A DNA stretch of 64,000 nt. It comes from Phycomyces nitens (Eukaryota; Mucoromycota; Mucoromycetes; Mucorales; Phycomycetaceae). The position numbers were made by a program, and so were the translations under genes. The stretch covers positions 62,001 to 126,000 of the forward strand of contig JAHRBC010000009.1 in the NCBI GenBank assembly GCA_022702545.1, written 5' to 3'. Below are positions 24,322-36,490 of this stretch, piece by piece. Each line of letters opens with the position of its first letter. The first letter of the stretch is position 1. A model generated the notes under the pieces. The model was not told where the DNA came from. It was given only the letters and a program-made list of their open reading frames with translations, and searched no databases.

Positions 24322-25599
24322 TCTATATTCTTAAAATTTTATAAAATTAGAAGTCATGTGATTTACGTTTTTTTTTTCTCCCCTCTCTCCTTTCAATTTT
24401 TTTTTTTTACAAATTCTTTTCTTTTTATACATCCACACACAAAAATATACTTAAACACCTCTCTTAAAATCAGACATCTTTATAAATCACATGACTTATC
24501 ATCAGAGTTATTTTTGGCCCATTTTTTTAAAAAAAACCCAAATTGCCAGTAAAATCAACGAATCAACCAAACCAGTAAATTAGTAATCAGTGAAGTCAAC
24601 GACTGAACCAAACCGATGAATTAGTAATCAGTGAAGTCTACGACTGAGCCTAAGCAGTAGAAACATATAAGTTGCGAAGTCTACGACTGAGCCAAACCGG
24701 TCGAAACGTATAAGTTGTGAAGTCTACGACTGAGCCAAACCGGTAGAACCATATAAAATGCGAAGTCTACGACTGAGCCAAACCGGTAGAAACATATAAG
24801 TAGCGAAGTCAACGACTGAGCCAAACCGGTAGAAACGTATAAGTAGCAAAGTCTACGACTGAGCCAAACCGGTAGAAACATATAAGTTGCGAAGTCTACG
24901 ACTGAGCCAAACCGGTAGAAACGTATAAGTAGCGAAGTCTACGACTGAGCCAAACCAGTAGAAATGTATAAGTTGCGAAGTCTACGACAGAGCCAAACCG
25001 GTAGAAACGTATAAGTAGCGAAGTCTACGACTGAGCCAAACCGGTCGAAACGTATAAGTTGCGAAGTTTACGACTGAGCCAAACCAGTAGAAACGTATAA
25101 GTAGCGAAGTCAACGACTGAGCCAAACCGGTCGAAACGTATAAGTTGCGAAGTCTACGACTGAGCCAAACCGGTAAAAATGTATAAGTTGCGAAGTCTAC
25201 GACTGAGCCAAACCAGTAGAAACATATAAGTAGCGAAGTCAACGACTGAGCCTAACCAGTAGAAATGTATAAGTAGCGAAGTCTACGACTGAGCCAAACC
25301 GGTAAAAATGTATAAGTTGCGAAGTCTACGACTGAGCCAAACCGGTCGAAACATATAAAATGCGAAGTCTACGACTGAGCCAAACCGGTCGAAACATTTA
25401 AACTGCGAAGTCTGCGACTGAGCTTAACCAGTAAAAATATTTAAACTGCGAAGTCTACGACTGAGCTAAAGAAGTAGAACCATATAACATGCGAAGTCTA
25501 CGACTGAGCCAAACCAGTAAACGTATTACTTGCGAAGTCAACGACTGAGCCCAACCGGTGTGGTGCCCGCGTAAGCGGGGAAGGAGCGTAAGCTCCTGG
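24322..25599 (+). mobile_element. Helitron unit H2, non-autonomous (1278 bp)
   Basis: Same 5'-TC start and same double hairpin plus CTGG 3' end (25596-25599) as H1, directly abutting both H1 and H3 head to tail. It carries its own 43-bp minisatellite at about 24590-25560. No genes are present. Confidence 0.88.
24590..25560. repeat. 43-bp minisatellite in H2
   Basis: Same unit family as 23270-24290, about 22 copies in largely the same order of variants. This shows that H1 and H2 arose by duplication of a whole unit. Confidence 0.92.
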
Positions 25600-26184
25600 T
25601 CTATATTCTTAAAATTTTATAAAATTAGAAGTCATGTGATTTACGTTTTTTTTTCTCCCCTCTCTCCTTTCAATTTTTTTTTTTTTTTTACAAATTCTTT
25701 TCTTTTTATACATCCACACACAAAAATATACTTAAACACCTCTCTTAAAATCAGACATCTTTATAAATCACATGACTTATAATATAAATTCTTTTCTTTT
25801 TATACATCCACACACAAAAAAAAATATACTTTAACACCTCTTTTAAAATCAGAACATCTTTATAAATCACATGACTTATAAAAACCTTTCTTAAAATCAG
25901 ACGGTATTAGAAGTCATGTGATTTATACCCAAGCTCTATTTAAATACATTTTATTTGTTCCTCACTCTCTCTTTTTCACAATGTTCTTTCTCTTAATACA
26001 GTAATATACCTCTTGCCTCTACAAATATAAATTGCTTTAAAAGGCTATCATACCAGATCTTTATAACTGCATTAAATAAAAAACCAGCTGCCCTGATATA
26101 TTTTCTGTTTCTGTTTGGTCTTGAAAAATAAATAATAATAAAGAGAAACTTTGCAATCATCTCTTAAGAATCTTGCAATCCCCA

Positions 26185-26223
26185 AGCATCAATCACCAAT
26201 CCCAATCCCAATCCCAATCCCCC
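26185..26223. repeat. CAATCC simple repeat
   Basis: Short CCAATC tandem run in the leader of the Helitron gene. Confidence 0.7.
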
Positions 26224-26243
26224 TTTCCTCAAAACCTAACAAG

Positions 26244-29200
26244 ATGCTTTCAAATGAGAAACGTTGCGCTTCATGCAAGCTGACTGGCCATAGCCGCAGA
26301 TCTAATGCCAAATGTCCTATGAACCCTAAAAACACTTCACTCTTTATCCCTCAAAAGAGAACAAATGATGCTATATCCATTGAACAAGAGTATCCTGCAG
26401 AGAGTAGCAGATGTAATAACTATTATAATTATATTAGTATAGTACCAATCCTTATGTTAATCGTATTTTCTTCATATTCCTCTATACAGCTGCTGCTTTG
26501 AGAGTGAGAGTAGAGACTCCTCAGGAACCCGAATTGCCCATAGAACACCCCCAAGTTTCTCTTCTCATCTCTCCTGAGATTCACAGTGAAGAACAACAAC
26601 AGGATATTCTGGCTATCAACCCTGTATCTGTTCCCCTGTTTTGTCCCAGCTGCCTTGGAACTGACCATCGTCGTATTACAAGCATTCAGTGTCCTAATAA
26701 TTCAAGACATGCAAACAATACTGTTAGAACCCGAGAATCAGGCATGCACAACATTGCCCAACTCCCTGCAACTATAGAGCCAACTGTAGACAATAGAGGG
26801 AGAATGGACAGCGAATGTCAATTCTGTGGAGCCAGCATGTGGATCAAAGAAAAGTGTCAGAGCTCTTCTCTCAGTAACCCAACATTCACCATGTGTTGTG
26901 GCCGAGGAAAATATGTTCTCCCTCAACTTGAGCCAACTCCCCCCGGAATTACAGAACTTCTCAACAATGCAACACCAGCTGGAAAAGATTTCTTTTCCAA
27001 AATCAGAAGATACAACAGCACTATGAGCTTTACTTCTTTGGGTGCAAAGATCGACCATTCGGTCGGCAACAATATAGGTGGCGCCTACAGCTTCAGAATC
27101 CATGGTACTATTTGCCACAAAATTGGTTCAATCTTGCCAATGAGTGAAAGAGAGCTTGCCAGACCCCAATTTGCGCAGATATATATTTATGATCCAGCCT
27201 CTCAAATTGAACAGCGCCATCGTAATGCGCCAAACTTGGAGAGAGACGTTTTGGAGAAGATCCAGGCTGTTCTTATGGACATAAATCCATTTGTATCTTT
27301 GTTCAGAACTATGGATCAAGTCTCCCGCCAAAATCCCAATATACAAGATCTCACTTTACGCTTGGTTGCCGAAGGTCCCCAAGACCATAGGCGTTACAAT
27401 GCCCCAACTGCCGAGGAAGTGGCAGTCTTGATAATGAACAATGAGCCTGGAACTTCCAGAGATATTGTTCTCCATACCCAGACCAATTTCCACCAAAAAA
27501 TTGACGAGTATCATCGATCATATGATGCTCTGCATTATGTCTTGCTCTTTCCTTTTGGTGAAGATGGCTGGACCATCAATTCCAAATCCCTGGCTGGAAA
27601 TAATATGACAGTTATGCAGTGGTATTCTGGCCGCTTGATGTACCGCCCCAACTCCCACCATCACCTCCACCTCTTCGGCCGTCTCTTTCAACAGTACATT
27701 GTTGATATGTATGCAAAGCTTGAGCATAACAGGCTGAATTACATTATGAGTAACCAGGACCGCCTCCGAGTGGATCTCTATAGTGGTGTCCAGGATGCCA
27801 TAAACCTCAATGACAATGATTTGGCAAATCTTGGTCGGCGAGTTATCCTCCCATCATCTTTCATAGGCAGTCCACGCCATATGAGACAATTGTACCAGGA
27901 TGCAATGAGCATTGTGCGTCACTTTGGCAAGCCTGACCTCTTTGTAACGTTTACCTGCAACCCGACTTGGCCGGAAATCTCCTCTGCTCTTTTGGCTGGA
28001 CAAAAGGCCAACAACCGCCCAGATCTCTGCTCCCGAGTCTTTAACCTCAAGTTAAAAGAGCTTATGAATGACTTGACAAAGAACCATATTTTGGGGAAGG
28101 TCAAGGCATTTATTTATGTCATTGAGTTTCAGAAGAGAGGTCTTCCTCATGCCCACATCCTGTTGATACTTCACACAGAAGATAAACCAACAAGTGTAGA
28201 AGACTATGATCATATAGTCTCAGCCGAGTTGCCTGATCCCCAAACCGAGCCACAAGCATATGCGACTGTCCATCGTAACATGATGCATGGGCCGTGTGGT
28301 CCTACCCATCCCAACGCCAGGTGTATGGAGAACGGGAAATGCCAAAAGCGTTACCCCAAGATGTTCAATGAGGAGACAGTGGAAGATGGTACAGGATACC
28401 CTGTTTATTGCCGCCGACAAAACGGACGTTCTGTCAAAAAGGTCCAATTGAGCTGGATAACCGCTGGGTGGTTCCCCACAACCGCTACCTTTGTGCAAAG
28501 TACCATGCACACATCAATATCGAAATTAGCACCTCAATTTCCGCTGTAAAATACCTCTACAAGTATGTATATAAAGGACATGATCGTGCAATGGCAGCCG
28601 TGCGATCCTCAGGCCAGCAACAACCACAACAACAACAACAGCAAGTAGAACAAACTGACGAAGTCGCCGAGTTTCTTGATGCACGCTATGTTTCTGCTTC
28701 TGAAGCATCATGGAGAATTTTCTCCTTCAAGCTTCATAAAGAGTATCCGGCACATCAAAGACTTGCCATACACACCGAAAATGCTCAGCAAGTTTACTAC
28801 CATGACTCTGATGACATAGCTCAGCTATCAAGTATCAACACCAATACAACTCTGACATCATGGTTTGACTACAATGTTGTCAATGAAGAAGCTCGACAAT
28901 ATTTATACACGGAATTTCCTACGTATTTTGTCTGGGTCAAAAAGGGGAAAACATGGAGCCCCCGCAAAAGATCTGAGAAAGGGACCATAAGCAGAGTGTA
29001 TGCAGTCTCACCAAGAGATGTTGAGAAGTACTGCTTGAGGATTCTCCTCCATAACGTTTGTGGTGCCACCAGTTTTGCTGACATTCGTACTGTCAATGGT
29101 CATTTATATGAGTCCAACCAAGCTGCCTGCCGTGCTCTGGGTTTGCTTCTCGATGACAATGAATGGAGTGCATGTATGGAGGAAGCTGCATCCTATCAGA

Positions 29201-30353
29201 TCCCATCATCATTGAGACGTTTGTTTGCTGTCCTTTTGGTATTCTGCGAAGTCTCAGATCCTTTTGTCCTCTGGATGTCTCATCGCACTTCTATGATCGA
29301 AGATTATCTTCACCTGGCCAGAACGAACGAGGCAGATCCTTCTTTGGAGCCCACCCAAGACATGTACGACAGATGTCTGTGGGATATTGAAACACACCTG
29401 TCCGTAAACTCCCTCACTCTCACTTCCTTTACCGGATTTATTCTCCCACCTATGCCCCAAAACCTCACTCCTTTACCAAATCGCCAGTCATCACAGCCAA
29501 TCATTCAAGAACAGCAACAGCTCTGTGATGATGCCCGTCTCTTGCCCTGTCCCGACAACTTTCCTTACAATGAGGACCAATGCTTAGTATATGACACTAT
29601 ACTTGAAGCTGTTGATGCCTCCCAAATTGCACCAAGGCTCTTTTTGTCGATGGACCCGGTGGTACAGGAAAGACATTTGTCTTTAATGCCTTGCTCCAGA
29701 AAGTGCGCCAAACAGGAAAAATTGCTCTTGCTGTTGCAACCAGTGGGATTGCTGCCCTTCTGTTAGATGGTGGCCGTACAGCCCATTCTCGGTTCAAGAT
29801 ACCAATTGATGTTGATACCCATTCCATTTGTTCAATTTCGGCAAATTCGCAGTTAGCTGAATTGATCAGATTAACAGAGTTGGTTATTTGGGATGAGGCA
29901 TCCATGATAAGTAAGGATATCTTTAATGCCGTAAGCCGATCTATCCAGGACATCATGAAGGCTGTGGACCCCTTGCTTGAGCATGTCCCATTTGGTGGTA
30001 AACTATTTGTCTTTGGTGGTGACTTTCGTCAGGTTCTTCCTGTCATCCCCAGAGCGTCCAGGTCCCAGATCGTGTTCCAGTGCATCAGTAGAGCCAGTGC
30101 ATGGAGACATGTAAAGACACTGAAGCTGAGGAGAAACATGAGAATTGCCCAGGCAAACACTCCTGAAGATGCAATGCAGCTCAAGAATTTTGCGGCATTT
30201 CTCTTGCAAGTAGGCAGTGGCGTTGTCCCCACCACAGGCGGTTCTGACACAGTCCCAATACCTCCAACAATGTTGATCCCGGGCCGTAACATCACTCACC
30301 TGGCCAGTGCTGTATTCCCCAACCTCTCCCCCGATTCCGCCACACCTCAATTC
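26244..30353 (+). pseudogene. Helitron Rep-helicase (two frameshifts, 3' end lost)
   Basis: Start MLSNEKRCASCKLTGHSRR at 26244 with a zinc knuckle (C-x2-C-x4-H-x6-C). An intron of about 80 bases ends in AG at 26489, and a second knuckle, CPSCLGTDHRR, follows near 26640. The Rep domain contains the HUH motif GLPHAHILL (about 28140) and the tyrosine motif KYLYKYVYKG (about 28550). The Pif1-type helicase has GPGGTGKT (about 29655), LVIWDEASM (about 29880) and GGDFRQVLPVI (about 30015). It should nick one strand and drive rolling-circle transposition. Two one-base losses break the frame: in AAAAA near 28437 and TTTTT near 29641. The helicase C-terminal motifs are missing; M1 begins at 30354 and what follows M1 is not helicase. 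Confidence 0.85.
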
Positions 30354-32625
30354 GGATCTCTAAAGGTTGATGGGGTTTTAAAGGTCAGATTTAAACTCCG
30401 CGTTTTTTGATTTTGATTATAGACATTACAAAAGTTAAAAAGTATAAAAAAAATAGTTCCGCTCATATAAATTTGGCTGTGACAGCTTAATTTTTAGTCA
30501 ACTTATAATAGTTTTAAAATTTTAAAAAATATATTAAATATATAAATATCTTTTGCAATATTTGGCTTAGAGTAATGTATATATAGTCAAAAGACTCGTC
30601 ATAAAATAGGCGTCACAATGAAATACTTCAAAATGTTTTTATATATAGTAGATAGCTTATGAATTATATCAATGTGATATTTATAAAAATATATATAAAT
30701 ATAATTATATTAAAATAAGTCATAATATATTAATTAATATAAATGAGTTATAATATAGCAACTGGTATAAATGAGTCATAAAACAGCGGCCAATATAAAT
30801 GAGTCATAAAACAGTGACTGGTATAGAGGAGTCACAAAAATTTAATTTTTTATATAACTGGTTTTTTAGATAAATTAATAAATAGAGATCTAATTTTTAC
30901 TATTCTTCTTTACTTTTCTTTCTACAAGTTCATCTTTTTATAATTATGTCAATCACTACTCAAGACCTTTCTTTCCCTTCACTGCCAACTACAAGATGGA
31001 TCACAATGACTACAATTGATATTGAATCTACTAAGCAGTAAGTATAATTATATATTAAATATATTTTATTAATTTAAAAAATTAATAGATATTTAATTGC
31101 TATGGGGGTGTATTATCCAAGAAATCACCCAATTTTTACTTGTTCTGGTGGAAGCCCCATGGGATATATCTTTGAAAGAGATAGAGGATTCAGCTACAGA
31201 TGCAGTGGTACAAATATCCAAGGACAACAGTGCTGCAGAAGAGAGAGAAAAACAGAAAGAATGGATTCTTTCTTTGCCAAGAGACATCTTCCTGTAAATC
31301 TGGTCCTGGAAGGCATGTTCTACTGGTTAAACAAGATCCCAAGAATGACAATCAGTAGCATGCTTGGGTGTTCTCCAGAAAGTACCAGAAATCTGATTTC
31401 TGGAATCCATCAGCTGATTCAAATGGATCTAATGAATGAAGACATTCAAATTGGTAAGTAATATAATTATTTATTTATATATGATCTATATACTAATATA
31501 AAAAATAGGTGGATTAGACAGCAATGGTAATCCTATCATTGTTGAAATTGATGAAAGCAAGTTTGGCAAGAGAAAATATCACAGAGGCCACCGTGTTGAA
31601 GGTGTTTGGGTTCTTGGGGGGATTGAGAGAACAGCAGACAGAAAGACATTTTTGGTGACAGTCCCCCAGAGAGATGCTGAAACTCTCCTTCAAATCATAA
31701 AGAAGTATGTCAGACCAGAAAGTATTATTTATACTGATTGCTGGGCTGCATATAGAGGACTGGAATCAGTGATTAACAGTAATTATACTCATAAAACTGT
31801 TAATCACAGTGTTGAGTATGTGACAAGTGATGGTGTTCATACCAATACAATTGAAGGTAAACTATTAAGATATAATAATGATATATATTTAATAATTATT
31901 TTATAGGTCTCTGGAATGGGATCAAGATGAATTGTTCTCCCAGATTGAGAACAAAGAAGATGATGCCTTGGTTACTCATGGAATTCATTTGGAGAAGAAA
32001 ATATGAGGGCAAACTTTGGGAAGGTTTGCTTAAAACCTTAAAAGAAGTTTCTTTTGGAAATATAGAGTCTACTGCTATATTTACAGACTTTGAATTCATA
32101 TATGATAATAATGAAGAATCTTCTGAAGATTAAAACAATTTTTTTAAAAATATAAAAAATTATACTTTGTTCAACCTAAATTAAAAATAAATTATTAAAA
32201 AGACTTTACCATGAATTGAACATGGGCCATTTGTTTGATAAGTAAAAAAATTAGAACTGGACTATAGTTATAATTTAGTAATTTTTAATTTTTTATATAT
32301 ATAAGCAGCACAAAATACGGTTTGTTAATTTAACTTTTTATTATAGTCTATTGATAGTTTTTCTGACAAAATATTATATGCTTGTTATATATTGATATTG
32401 ATCACAAAAAAATTTCAGAACAAATGATATAACTTTTATTAAAATAGGAGTAATATTCATAGAGAAAATACCAAAATAAAAATAAATTATATTATTGGAT
32501 AGAAAATTAAAAACTAGTCACATTTGCATTAAAAATGTTATCTTGAATTTGAATATTCATTGATATAACTAACAAATCGGTACTTAAATCTGGGTCCGAA
32601 AACCCCGGCAACCTTCATTCAACCC
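30354..32625 (+). mobile_element. Merlin-type DNA transposon M1 (2272 bp)
   Basis: Shares both ends with M2: GGATCTCTAAAGGTTGATGG at the left, and a right end whose reverse complement starts GGGTTGAATGAAGGTTGCCG. The ends are imperfect inverted repeats (AAGGTTG, GGGGTTTT and AGATTTAA in the same order). It encodes an IS1595/ISXO2-like transposase. No clear 8-9 bp target duplication is found. Bases 30420-30940 and 32134-32625 are AT-rich with nothing further recognised. Confidence 0.85.
30946..32133 (+). CDS. Merlin transposase, IS1595/ISXO2-like DDE (intact)
   Basis: Four exons, 30946-31037, 31089-31453, 31509-31856 and 31907-32133, all GT-AG, give 343 aa. The N-terminal part has a Cys-containing segment (RCSGTNIQGQQCCRR) and a helical region, GMFYWLNKIPRMTISSMLGC, that probably binds DNA. 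The catalytic core holds VEIDESKFGKRK (Asp167), IYTDCWAAY (Asp229) and HTNTIEGLW (Glu268), with VNHS before the Glu, as in bacterial IS1016/IS1595 and eukaryotic Merlin enzymes. No defects are seen, so it may still be active and could mobilise M2. It sits inside the Helitron. Confidence 0.9.
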
Positions 32626-32924
32626 ATGTGATATACCCACTAGCTAACTCATCACGTGATACTGTTCCCATTTCAATTCACTTGCTCTATTCTACTAATA
32701 AAACATAAGTATTTGCCTATAGTAATATAATATAATATCTTTACTATATTGATTTGATTAATTAATTCTTTTTAACAAAGTATTTATCTATGTAATTTCC
32801 CAAAAAACACATACTTATGTTTGTCAAGTATTAAAAATTTATAAAGGGTCTATCTTAAAATCCATAGTTTTTACAAGTAACGTGACTTAGCCTATCTTAA
32901 AATTGAAATAACAATCCAATTATC

Positions 32925-33095
32925 AGTGCAGTCAACGACTGAACCAAGCTGGCAGACCTATAACTTGCGAAGTCTACGACTGAGCCAAACCAGTAGACCT
33001 ATAACTTGCGAAGTCTATGACTGAGCCAAACACATAGACCTATAACTTGCAAAGTCTGCGACTGAGCCAAACCAGTAGACCTCTTATATAGAATC
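32925..33095. repeat. Minisatellite remnant in H3
   Basis: About four diverged units (GCGAAGTCTACGACTGAGCC) with a shorter period, because ATAAGT is replaced by CCTATAACTT. Confidence 0.85.
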
Positions 33096-33187
33096 ATATA
33101 ATTAAGCTTTTGCAGTAGAACCAGATATTTCTTTCTGCCTGTAGTTAGGAGTTAATCAGGAAGCCCTCGGAGAGCAAGCAGCGCTTG

Positions 33188-34420
33188 TTATAAGTAAACT
33201 GGATAAGCTCATTAGATACTCTGAAATCCGCAACTATATCAATATAATAATTAAGATCTATCCTAATATTAACCTTTTGCAACCACATACATATACTAAA
33301 GCTCGTTTTTGCGATATTTTCAATGGGAGAAGTGGTGACCAACTGTGTAAGCTTTTCAGTCAATTTGTCTATTTAAATATTAATGTTATACATGGCATAA
33401 GAATAGTATAAATGAAGTTCTGTTTAGCTATTACCTGTGGCATACTGATTTGAATGCTATGGAGGTTGATGTTTCCACTGTCATTGTTAATGTCCATCAT
33501 TGGACGGATTCAACTTTGCATTCTTCATTTATATACCGAAACGGCGATATTAGCACTGACAATTACCACCCAACACCCCCTTGTCCTTGTAGAAAATAAA
33601 TATAGTATTAGTAAAAACACAAAGTAGGAATCACCTGCTCCTTGTACATGCTTACCTAGCAATCACAATATAACTAATGAAAACCAGCTCATTAGTATTG
33701 TTCATCTCTACTTTTAATATAGAGATTAAGACTTTAGTCAATACTTTGTTACTTTAGAAAAAACTCATGAAGGAGCACGGCATTGCAAACGATGACTTGT
33801 ATGTAGCAGAAATAAAGTAGCTTCCCGCACTTTGTACAACGGGCTATATACTACAACCGACATTTGCAGTTGTTAATGTAGATGACGTCCAACATCAACG
33901 ACTCAATCAATACCTACCAGATGGAAATAATTCTATTTTATTGCACTGTACTACATATTCAAGAATAATTGACGCGTCACCATGAGTAGCCTCTTTATTT
34001 TATAATTCTTTCTTTATAATGCTCTCTCTATACTTCTTTATATTATTATACGGACACCAAATAAAATAAAATGGCTAATAATGTCAAAAACAAAAAATTG
34101 GTTTCAAAAAAACAGTAGTTATGCTACCGTTTTGTTCACACAGCCGAAAAAGTATTTTTCTCAAGAATGCGCAACATCTTTAACACCAAATAAAATGCTC
34201 ATTTCAATAAACAAGGTTGCCTAAAAATTTACGGGCCCTTTCTATGGTACTACAACTACCTCATTGTCAGATGAAAAGAGATTCCATGCGACTTTTATGA
34301 ATCGGGATTGATGACATTACCTTTCAACCACAATCTACAGAGAAAAGGCACTCTAAAATCATAAAAAATGGCAGTTATGTTACCGTTTCGGTAGCTGTTC
34401 CCACTCCTTCTGCCGTAGTG
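33188..34420 (-). pseudogene. A3 Tnp2 relic and left-type terminus
   Basis: Collinear, inverted, with A4 18717-19960. Contains the eroded VVNVDDVQHQ segment (about 33860-33910 in plus coordinates) and the terminal block with ACGGTAG motifs at 34110-34420. No open gene. Confidence 0.65.
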
Positions 34421-34814
34421 TATAATCGGCAAAAGGATCGGCTTCCAAAAAACAGCGAGTTCTCCTGATCACCAAGTACATCTGAGGACCCGACTTTATG
34501 GAACAAGGTAGCCAGATATAGAATATAGTAGTTATTTAGTTTCTGTTGCTATGCCAATAAATAATCCTTACGTTCAAAATCAACATCTATCATATTGCGT
34601 TGGGAGGAGATTTCTAGTAAAATATATTATGATACAATTCATAGAGTGTTTACAAAAGTAACTTGCCCCTTTCGCAATTTTCAAGACACTCTAATCTTGC
34701 TCTCTTTGCATGACGTTGAGCAGTCAGTTTCTGGACAAGACTGTAACCATTCTTGCTTGTACTGCATCTAGGGCAAAAGCACTTCTCATTGTAGACATCG
34801 GAAGTAGAAGACAT
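34421..34814 (-). pseudogene. B3 transposase 5' exons
   Basis: ATG at 34814 starts MSSTSDVYNEKCFCPRCS, the C-x-C-x2-C motif of family B transposases, followed by LVQKLTAQRHAKRAR, parallel to QRHSKRAR of B1. A further short exon near 34421-34480 reads ADPFADY, comparable to DPFATPG of B1, and is cut by A3. The rest of the gene is missing. Bases 34815-35056 are promoter and terminus. Confidence 0.7.
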
Positions 34815-35059
34815 GGTATTTGTGTATTGAAGTTTAAACAAAAAGGAAACAAGTGTTACATATGCTTTATTTGCTATGGTTTTATAAGAGTATAAAAATA
34901 TTATCTCCTGTTCTTTATATCCGAGCCAATTAAATATAATAAAACAATATTTTCAAGGTGATCACAAAAAAACGTGTTGAGTTGCAAAATTGCTTCAGCT
35001 TTCTCCACGTTCTCAGTTAACTGTGCACAGTAGAACAGCCCACCGTTTTCCCAGTGGCT

Positions 35060-36487
35060 TTTTTGTTGCTCATCTATTCTCAATTTAATATTAATATAAT
35101 ATTTCTACTGTTTGATATAGGTTTATACCACTAGGAATGAGCAATGAGCCTTCATCAAAGAGAAACAGACCAGGGCTTTAATATTCTTTAGGCTGCTCTT
35201 ATTGGTTCTCTCATATTTTTAGTATATGTTTTAGCGCACTTTTTCTTTTCCTCTTTTCCTTTAGCTGTTTTATCTTTGCTTTGGTCCTCTCCTTTGAAAT
35301 AAAATCGAATAACTCTCCATCACGTAAGATTGCCACCTTAATAAATGCCCAATTGGCATCTTGTATACCACATCTTCAGCTCTGTTGTTTTTAATCTAGG
35401 AATGAAACACACATCTCGCCCTTTTTCAAGCACCAAAAAAAATGAAATTTTTTTATAGCTGTATTACGCCGAGGTTAGTTTATATTTCTTTTCTTTTCTT
35501 TGCTCTACTTTTTTGAAGTAAAACTAAATGACCCTCCCTTATGTAAGGTTGTCAATGACATAAACATCCGATTGGAATCTTGTATACCACATCTTCAAGT
35601 CTGATATCTTTAATCAAGGAATGAAACACTCATCTCATAATTTTTCAGACACTAAAAAAAGGTGAAAATTTTTTACAGCTATATTACACTAAAGTTTGTC
35701 GTTCCCCACCTCCCCACCTGGGAATCTCTGTAGAATATGCATATTGTTTTCTTAATGATGTACTCATTCTGCCAACTACCATTATATTCAAATTAGTTTT
35801 AAATCTTATGAGCTGACTTTACAGCAATATATTTTCTATGGTAAGAATATTATAATATGTTTACACTCTTTAATTAATCATATTGCGCATTCTCTATTCT
35901 CCTTCTACTGCATCTAGTATTTACATCTGTATGTTTCATATAGTGGCATTAATTCAAGAGATGCTTGGTATACTGATTAACAAGCACAACGTATACTGGT
36001 ATGCTATCCAAAATAATAAGCTTGGTTTATTTGATTGCTTCATTCTCTGACCACAATATTTTTATAGCAATCGGTGAAGACCAAAGGTCATCCAAGTCAT
36101 AACAACATGTTGTTGGCATCGTGTATAGATTGAGTAAAAGGTTTGTACCATATACGTTTTATAATATTAAATAGTATTTGCTTTTGGTATGTTTCTATAT
36201 TATTATTATATATATTTTAATATTATTTGAAATAAATCGAAATTATAATAAAAAATAAACTATTATTTCAAACAAATGGCAGTAAAAAAAGAATGAGTGC
36301 TAGTATATAAAGTAATATAAAAGAGAGGCTATAGTATATAAAGAAACAATTTTGGTTGGATAAAAAAACGGTAGCTGTGCCTATTCCTGCCTCATAACTA
36401 CCCTTTTTTTTTCGCACTAAAAAAACGGTAACAGCTATCGAAATCGCCTTATACAGAGTCTTTACTACTGTTTTTTCCACCATAGTG
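35060..36487. other. A2 right arm (noncoding)
   Basis: AT-rich noncoding right half of A2. It is collinear but inverted with 44538-45400 and 37984-37056 of A5. Two imperfect copies of an internal block (TATACCACATCTTCA near 35365 and 35580) are present. The terminal 130 bases hold ACGGTAG-type motifs. No gene is seen. Confidence 0.75.
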
Positions 36488-36490
36488 CAA

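Larger units (their letters stand above)
25600..33187 (+). mobile_element. Helitron unit H3 with Rep-helicase gene, interrupted by M1
   Basis: The third 5'-TC start (25600) of the array. It carries the Helitron protein gene and, after Merlin M1, a 3' part (32626-33187) with about four minisatellite units (32925-33090). The last bases before the A3 flank (TTATAAGT at 33188) are CAAGC-AGC-GCTTG, a hairpin ending CTTG; this differs from the CTGG end of H1/H2. The whole array (10192 bp) sits between A and T of the A3 target GAGAA^TTATAAG, as Helitrons do. Confidence 0.8.
18123..34420 (-). mobile_element. Family A CACTA element A3, inserted in the B3 transposase region
   Basis: In reverse orientation the terminus CACTACGGCAGAAGGAGTGGG starts at 34420. 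Own sequence is 34420-33188, 22995-22606 and 18716 to about 18123 (about 2.2 kb), collinear with A4. It is interrupted by A4 and by the Helitron array. The other end is missing: near 18123 it joins B3 sequence without a CACTA terminus, implying a deletion. Relics of a Tnp2 gene remain but no open frame. Confidence 0.8.
16062..35056. mobile_element. Family B CACTA element B3, gutted by nested insertions
   Basis: Left end CACTGCAAAAACTGTGGGG at 16062; right end at 35056, in reverse complement CACTGGGAAAACGGTGGGC. The target duplication is GCT (16059-16061 and 35057-35059), and removing the element restores a sequence found intact in A5. Own sequence is 16062 to about 18122 (micro-exon cassettes) and 34421-35056 (start of the transposase). 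The accessory gene and most of the transposase are gone. Confidence 0.88.
14367..36487. mobile_element. Family A CACTA element A2 inserted in the A1 transposase
   Basis: Left end CACTATGGTGGAA at 14367; the right end at 36487 is CACTATGGTGGAA in reverse complement, sharing a variant not seen in other copies. The target duplication is CAA on both sides (14364-14366 and 36488-36490). Without its own insertion B3 (16062-35056) and one copy of the B3 target duplication, A2 is about 3.1 kb. It is a non-autonomous derivative keeping a C-terminal transposase stub fused to the tail of the accessory gene. Confidence 0.92.

Noticed and set aside
23661..25242. Repeated ORFs on the minus strand of the minisatellite (MTSLLICFYWFGSVVDF type)
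   Set aside because: They arise because three 43-bp units equal 43 codons; base composition and repeats explain them fully.
23270..25560. CRISPR-like direct repeats
   Set aside because: The 43-bp units follow one another without unique spacers and sit in a eukaryotic Helitron; it is a minisatellite.
26185..26223. Telomere-like CAATCC repeat
   Set aside because: Only about six short units inside a Helitron leader; not a fungal telomere repeat.
31093..31297. Small ORFs on both strands in M1 exon 2
   Set aside because: Alternative frames of the spliced Merlin transposase.
34420..34423. Target duplication for A3
   Set aside because: Right flank is TAT but the other A3 end is deleted, so no pair can be demonstrated.
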